64,000 bases of DNA from Verticillium longisporum. Lineage: Eukaryota; Ascomycota; Sordariomycetes; Glomerellales; Plectosphaerellaceae. Below, piece after piece: positions 58,343-64,000 of this stretch (position 1 is its first letter; each line of letters opens with the position of its first letter). The position numbers were made by a program, and so were the translations under genes. Where the stretch lies: positions 806,001 through 870,000 of the forward strand of contig JAETXT010000003.1 of NCBI GenBank assembly GCA_019188255.1. Direction: 5' to 3'. A model generated the notes under the pieces. The model was not told the DNA's origin. It searched no databases and saw only the letters and a list, made by a program, of their open reading frames with translations.

Positions 58343-59829
58343 GATGGCGGTTCGGTCGTCTGTCCGGACGGCCGGTGTTCACTCGCTGAATTCGGGAAGG
58401 GAAGGGGAAGGAAGAAAATGTAGACTGAAATCTAAGAGCTGTCAATGTAAGAAAGAGATGCCACAGCTCAAAGGAGGGGAATTGATAAGGGTGGGTGATC
58501 CTACAAGGTGGGTGTAATAGGTTCGACCAAGGTTTGGAGGGGTACTGGAGGGGGGACAGGATAGGCAGAGCTGGTCAGGCGAGCGGACTAGAACTGCAAA
58601 AGCGAAGAGCCTCGGAATGCACGAGGCGCGAGGACGAAGTAGATTGGAGGAGCTAGATAGGTAGCCGCTCCCTAAATAAGACCGGTCGTACTGGTTGAGT
58701 CGCGGCGGGTGAGGCAGTCGGTGCCGGATTCGGTGGGAAACCTCTGGGCGTCGTGCGAGACACACGCATAGGCGGTCCAGACAGCTAGGGTGTTTTAGCG
58801 TGCCAGGGCCTGTGACGTGGGACAGACAGTGGACGGACAGGGGGGGCACAAGGAAACCCCAAGGGAGAGGGTTTTCGAGAGCTCTTATCGCTTATCGTCG
58901 GGCGGCGCGGGGTCTTTCAACATGGGCCAACTAGGTAGGTACCTTGCAACGAACAGCTTGGGAATGAGGGGTCTGGGCATGTATGTACTCTACAAGTATG
59001 ATCTGATGCTTGGTCCTGACCTAACCTGTTCTTTCCTGTCAGAGGAGGGCAACCTTGCGTCGAGGTCGTGAAAAACAAGATCCATCTTCCCCTCCTATGT
59101 CGGACCGGAGCGACTTTTCTTCGCTCTTTTTTTCTCTCAAAGAGTTGGGGGGGGTGTTGAGGGAAATTTCCCTTCTCCCCCAAGCCTCGTTTGTGAGGGG
59201 TTTACGGAGCTCTGAGCTCTAACGGCCCGTCTGGTCTCAAGCCCTGAGAAACAGCCCCCCCCCCCGGCCCACTGGGAGGCTCCGTGCCAATGGCGGGTGC
59301 AGTGACTGTAATTCTATAATAATACCAGTGAGAAATGATTCAAGATTGGCTATGGCCCGTGTCTCTGGTACCTCGCCGTTGATTTCGTTCGTTCCCATTC
59401 AGGGCCCCGCCGACCTACAGCAGATGGGACCCCCATGCGGTTTAGAACGATGGCAGCTTTCTGTCAGCTCTTTGGGCTACCCATTACGGCATTCATCGCT
59501 CTAAGAGACCGCCCAACCCGATGCACCCACTCAACCCGCCCCTGCGACCCACTTGAGCTCCTGCAGCTGGGCACTGATTTGTCGATCCTCCTGCAGGGCT
59601 ACGTCGGGCTTGTTTGACTTCACCTCAACACCAACTGTCCAAGCACTTGCGCATCGCAGCCTTCCGCATAGCAGCCTTCCGCAACCCAATCGATCACCCC
59701 GCGCGGCAGACTGGGGCAGACTCTTGTACGGCGCTTTGCACAATGAAAAGACCGACATCGCGGATCCGACTCTGACATTGAGCTAATCGCTGCCACCGAC
59801 ATCGCCGTACGACGCACCCCAAGCGCATC
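58343..59829. other. Divergent intergenic region PFK/MED17
   Basis: 1.5 kb promoter space with one CTAGGTAGGTACC motif (58930-58943) and a C11 run (59255-59265). No gene recognised. Confidence 0.5.
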
Positions 59830-61948
59830 ATGGCGAACAATCCGACGCAATCACCCTACACATCCTTGCGTCCGCCGCCCATTGGCAGTCGCAAACCAAA
59901 GAACCTGGGCGAATTCATTGGGAGGATACAGGCCGAACGCGGTTTCCGCAATGTCACCGAGGCAAGCCTCCGCGAGGAGGTCGCGGCTAAGACGAATGGC
60001 GAGGCAAAAGAGGACGACGTTCAAATGTCCGTGACGGACGACGAAGATGTCGAGGAAGCCAAGGATATACACACAGTCAAGGGCGAGATTATGCGCAATA
60101 TTGAGTGAGCGGGAAGCGCTGCTTGTATGTTTGAGCGTCTCTGCTAACCAATCGTAGCGCTGCACACAACACAGACATGGTGGCCCTCGACTTTGTTTCT
60201 CTGCTTCTGACCAAGCACAATCCCAACCAGGCGGGAGTGACCTTGTCACAAGCTCTACGCGACTTTGCCGGAATCGGAACGCTTGGGGTGTCCAAGTTTA
60301 AGGATTCGGAGCAAGCAGGCGACAAAAGACGAAGGGAAGAGAAGCGGCAAGAGGCCAAGGAAATTTCCCAGGGATGGACGCTCATGGAAATTGAGCGGAC
60401 GAAAAAGGCGGCAGAGAAATCGGCCGCCATGCTCGCCAAAGAAGTTGATCGGGAAGAAAAGTACTGGAGCGAGATTTTAGCGGTCAAGCAAAATGGCTGG
60501 TCGATGTGTAGATTGCCTGCCGAACGTCATACCCTGGGTGTGAGGTTTGGCTTCACCGAAGGTCAGTGTTTTCCAACCACCATGCTATGCGGCACGTGCT
60601 GAACTGCGCAGCATCTTCCGAGTTTCGGAACAACAGCCTTGCACCTCTGAGGCGTGGCGACGACGGCTCGGTCGTCCTGGAGCAGGGACGAGCAGGGGTC
60701 GGCTGCCAACGCATCTCTGTCACGTTGGCAAGAGACGGTGAGATCAGCGGACAGTCCGCTACGAGCTCGTCAATTCTAGAGTCGGCCCCACTACAGGAAC
60801 GAGTCTTGGAGGCGAGAAACACCATCTTCTCTCAAGAACTGTGGCACGACCTTCATCGTGAGGCTCATTCTTTGGCCTCCTATGGTGTGCGCGCGAGCGA
60901 CAGAAGCATCACCTATGAGCCGAAAACGGGCCCTAGCATCAACATCTCCCTGGACACGCTGTTGGGTGTGGCGCCCACAGCCCAGGAAAAGAAGCCCGAC
61001 ACCTGGCACGCCGAAGTGACGCAGTTGAGTCTTCATGTGCTCCTCAGCTATGCTCATCGTGAGAACGAGGTGCAGCGACGGAGGCCGGGACCTCCCCACC
61101 AGCGCCGTCACGAACAACACAATCAATATCATCTCATTCGCCCCATCATATCACGAGCGATCCACGACGTCTCAGTCAGACAGTGCACCCGCCTAGTCGG
61201 CGATTTGGTGCGTATCTTGCGCCAGTCGGGCATTGAGGAGGCTGCCTTCACGCTTAATAACCCTCAATTCGTCCTGCCCAATTCTGATGCCCTGACTTCG
61301 ACGTCTTCAAATCGCCCAACAGCAGCGCAAGCCCTCGTTAATCTCCTGCTAGCCCCGTCAGACTTCCAACTCGATGTCACATTGACGCCACGGGCGAGGA
61401 TCCAGATCCGCGGCCGTACCTGGTTCCTCCCCCTCACAACCACGCAGTACCAGGTTCACCTCCTTCCGCCGTCGAACAGCACGGACGCAACCCAAAACTC
61501 TCTCTTGACTTCCTGCCCTCCGTACCGAGAACGGGACGGCTACCCAGACCTCCAGTCCCTGAAGGTCTATCTTCTGACTGCTATACCTCGCGCTCTCGCC
61601 GACCTATATCTGCCGCTAGCCGAATCACTGGACTCCAACCCCTCTCAGGCGACTACGGAGCCCGCAGAAGAGACCAGCGACCCTATTTGGGTCAAATCGG
61701 TCCGCGGCAACGCCATTCAGGACAGCACGCGCGATGCGCGCGAGGTTGCTTTTGAGCTCGACGAAAAGAGCAACGCCGATGGGTCAGAAAGGCTCACTCT
61801 AAAGGCCTCCGGCATCTGGTGCGAGGGCAGCGAAGCACGCACGAAGTTCGAGCATTTCGACGGTGTCCCCGGTGGCGAGGGACAGGCTTCACCAACCAAG
61901 GTCAAGGAGATCATCGAGGCGGTCGTTACGGCTGCGGAGGCTGTCTAG
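59830..61948 (+). CDS. MED17: Mediator subunit 17 (Srb4)
   Basis: Head-module subunit of Mediator, required for RNA polymerase II transcription. Exons 59830-60104, 60158-60561 and 60612-61948 give 671 aa. The introns are 53 nt (GTGAGC, CTAAC, GTAG) and 50 nt (GTCAGT, CTGAAC, GCAG). The protein starts MANNPTQSPYTSLRPPP. Fungal Med17 signatures are 'WTLMEIERTKKAAEKSAAML', 'EEKYWSEILAVKQNGWSMCR' and 'LAPLRRGDDGSVVLEQG'. The C-terminal half is the usual mixed alpha/beta region with 'LRQSGIEEAAFTLNNPQF'. Start and frame are clean; no anomaly. Confidence 0.92.
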
Positions 61949-63227
61949 TCGCCGCCCGTTGTCGTTGCTGACCAAGAACTGTCACATATGCCTGGTGCGT
62001 TATGGGCCGAGGCAGATGGCCGCTGGAGTCCAGTCCAGTTTTTCTTCGACATGAGTTGATGAGACTGAGAAAACATTGGTTTTCATTGCTTCCCGACTTT
62101 GAAAGCTTCGGCATCGGGACAGATACGACCGATTCCGACTTGCGCGTGCTTCGTATGAACTGAAGCTATATATAACTTACCAGACATGAGCCTATCGCGA
62201 GGTATACAGAAGCACATCGGCCACAATGAATCCACATTTCAGTAGCCCTTAGGTAGTCATACCCACTCTCAGCTTCCACAACGAGGACTCTGCCCATATG
62301 ACTTGAGCTGCGATGCTGCGTAAAGTGCAAAAGGGGCGTGGCAATTTGAAGCTCAGATGCAGAACCGCGTCGTCGCAGTCAACATTTGCCGTGGTTGTAA
62401 GTGGCAGTCCCACGCAACCAGCTGCGACTTGGCCTTCCAGGATTGCTGCAACCTGCCATCATGTACCTCTAGTGTGCTAGTCTTCCTCGTTCTCGATCAA
62501 ATGCTGGTGCGGCCCTCAAAAGTCATTGCGGCCCAAAGTCGTAATTTCGGCTCCTGGGTCGGAGGCATGCCGCGGGAAACAAGATGGCTCACGGACTCTT
62601 TGATGTGGCCGCTTTCCAGCAATCTATGCTACCTATCTTTGGTATGTCCTCTGAATGCAGCAGGGACATGTCGTCGGGCGCATCTGGGAAGGTGTCTGGG
62701 GTTCTTCTAGCGAAACCACGTGTTTATGAAGACGTTCTAGCGGATCTTCAAACCAAGCTACAACAACCACAGGATGCGGGTTCCATGGGCTCTGGAAATG
62801 CTACCTTTAATAGTTAGATCAGCCTGAGGCGCTGCACTCATGGGTTGTCTTGGCAATTCATGCCCAGTGGACAGCATCATTTATCAATAGAGCATGCATC
62901 ACAGTATCGCAACAAACGCGAAGAAGCTCAACCCAAAATGAGCTATTTGTTCTGGCCTCCTCTATCTTCCCTCAAAATCAGTCTCTTTGTATCCCCGAAA
63001 AACAAACCAGATAGACGCCCGGCGCCTGTTGGCTGAGAAGCAACTCCGGAACCTTGATGTTATCATGTTCTCCGTGGCCCCTAACGCCACGCCCATATCA
63101 TTGCTGGGTCTAGATAAGATAGCATGCTGCCCGTTCTGTAGTGGATCCCAACCGGAGAACGCAAAATGCAAGAATACTGCTTGGAAACCCCGCCGAGAAC
63201 CCAGCATATGTGACAGGTTCAGACGCC
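61949..63227. other. Convergent intergenic region
   Basis: 1.3 kb between the MED17 and SNF2 stops. A TATATATAA stretch lies near 62167. No gene supported. Confidence 0.5.
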
Positions 63228-64000
63228 TCAGAAACCGAAGAGGTGGCGAAGATCCGCCATACTGAGACCCATGCCCCTGCTGGCCTTACCATCAAGGGCG
63301 GCCTCGATAGCTTCCCGCTTCTTGGTCTGAATTTCCATGATGCGATCCTCGACCGAATCTTTGATGAGAATACGGTAGACCTTAACCTCGTTCTGCTGTC
63401 CGATGCGGTGGACGCGATCTACGGCCTGCATCTCGACAAATGGGTTCCAGAACGGATCCAAGATGATGACGCGGGAGGCCTGGACGAGGTTGAGACCTGC
63501 GTTGCCGGCCTTGAGGGAAATCAACATGAGCTTGGTCCTGGGAGACTCGCGGAACCTTTGGGCAGACTTGAAGCGATCCTTCATGTTCATATCGCCGTCG
63601 TAGCGCACATGGCCTACATGTTTGAGCTCTTCGTCCTTTTGTAGAGCGATTTCCATCAGGTCAAGAAACATGGTCCACTGGGAAAAGATCAAAGTCTTGG
63701 CCCGTCCATCCGATTCATCTCTGATCTGCTTGATGAGGTCGACACAAGCCTGTACTTTAGCTGAAGTCATCCAGTGTTTTGACAGGTAGCGGCGGTAGTC
63801 GCGGCCATCCTGGGCCGATCTCTTCGCCGACTTGCGAAGTGACTTGAGCATCGTCGCCTTGACTTTACGCCTTGGACCCTTCTGCTTTGGCTGTTTGTTC
63901 TTTGTTGTAGCACGCTTGCTTTTGGCCTGCTGTTTTGCCTTGGTGTGACGCGAGGGGGCACCTACAGTAGATGACTCGTCATCCTCATCGTCAACTACGA
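63228..64000 (-). CDS. SNF2-family DNA-dependent ATPase, C-terminal part (Uls1/Ris1-like), 5' part outside window
   Basis: Reading inward from the right edge, an acidic then Lys-rich insert ('RHTKAKQQAKSKRATTKNKQ') precedes helicase C-terminal motifs: 'KTLIFSQWTMFLDLMEIAL' (motif IV), 'LMLISLKAGNAGLNLVQAS' (motif V) and 'DPFWNPFVEMQAVDRVHRIG' (motif VI with its Arg finger). It ends 'GLSMADLRHLFGF'. This end and the 'VEDRIMEIQTKKREAIEAAL' segment resemble the Uls1/Ris1 group of SUMO-targeted translocases more than Rad5/Rad16, but the ATPase N-lobe is not in the window, so the subfamily stays tentative. The gene continues past the right edge; the frame is open to 64000. Confidence 0.82.
   Translation of the reverse strand, partial: VVDDEDDESSTVGAPSRHTKAKQQAKSKRATTKNKQPKQKGPRRKVKATMLKSLRKSAKRSAQDGRDYRRYLSKHWMTSAKVQACVDLIKQIRDESDGRAKTLIFSQWTMFLDLMEIALQKDEELKHVGHVRYDGDMNMKDRFKSAQRFRESPRTKLMLISLKAGNAGLNLVQASRVIILDPFWNPFVEMQAVDRVHRIGQQNEVKVYRILIKDSVEDRIMEIQTKKREAIEAALDGKASRGMGLSMADLRHLFGF

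Noticed and set aside
1..64000. tRNA, rRNA, CRISPR, prophage or RIP-mutated repeats
   Set aside because: No A/B-box pair of a tRNA, no rRNA-like block, no spaced repeats and no AT-rich RIP tract seen by eye.
1..64000. A gene cluster joining Mtc5, Vps34, Vma11 and Rom2 in TOR/vacuole control
   Set aside because: The genes are far apart, on both strands and separated by unrelated genes; fungi scatter such genes, so position is no evidence of a system.

Overview
The window is nuclear DNA of a filamentous ascomycete. Every gene I could resolve is interrupted by short introns, mostly 44-130 nt with GTRNGT donors, CTRAY-like branch sites and YAG acceptors. The protein set (Ubc13, Etr1, Vps34, Nse4, a Rom2-type RhoGEF, a V-ATPase proteolipid, an ATR/Mec1 kinase, phosphofructokinase, Med17) and several Pezizomycotina-only families suggest Sordariomycetes. 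That last placement is inference. I see no transposon, RIP-like AT-rich tract, tRNA, rRNA, CRISPR array or secondary-metabolite cluster.

Layout, left to right: the SEA-complex subunit Mtc5/WDR59 (-, cut by the left edge) diverges from Ubc13 (+). A low-complexity conserved protein (+) follows. Mitochondrial enoyl reductase Etr1 (+) converges on the PI3-kinase Vps34 (-). Next come the SMC5/6 kleisin Nse4 (+) and a coiled-coil protein with C-terminal membrane segments (+). A DUF4336 protein (+) converges on a Cys-rich single-pass membrane protein (-). The Rho1 exchange factor Rom2 (-) diverges from V-ATPase c' (+). Then an unnamed conserved protein (-), an MFS transporter (-), ATR/Mec1 (+), a PARP-type zinc-finger protein (+), a HeLo-like-N protein (-), an Arg-rich DUF8035-like protein (-), phosphofructokinase (-), Med17 (+) and the C-terminus of a SNF2-family ATPase (-, cut by the right edge). 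The genes are ordinary housekeeping loci and do not form a pathway cluster. Several act at the vacuole/endosome or in TOR, cell-wall and DNA-damage signalling, which I regard as coincidence of position.

The strongest structural signal is that many otherwise well-conserved coding regions are broken by single-base length errors in short homopolymers. I place eleven clear one-base contractions (ten G/C runs of 4-5, one A run of 5) and two further run-length errors, spread over seven genes including ones essential in yeast. Correcting them gives exact multiples of three for Nse4, DUF4336, DUF8035-like and ATR. The simplest reading is systematic consensus error in the assembly, so automated gene models here will be truncated or split. 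One in-frame stop in ATR is not explained this way. Intergenic DNA carries a dispersed self-complementary TACCTAGGTA-type motif and two short tandem repeats. I did not find a convincing new biological system; the most original proteins are the HeLo-like-N protein with CTD-like heptads and the coiled-coil membrane protein.
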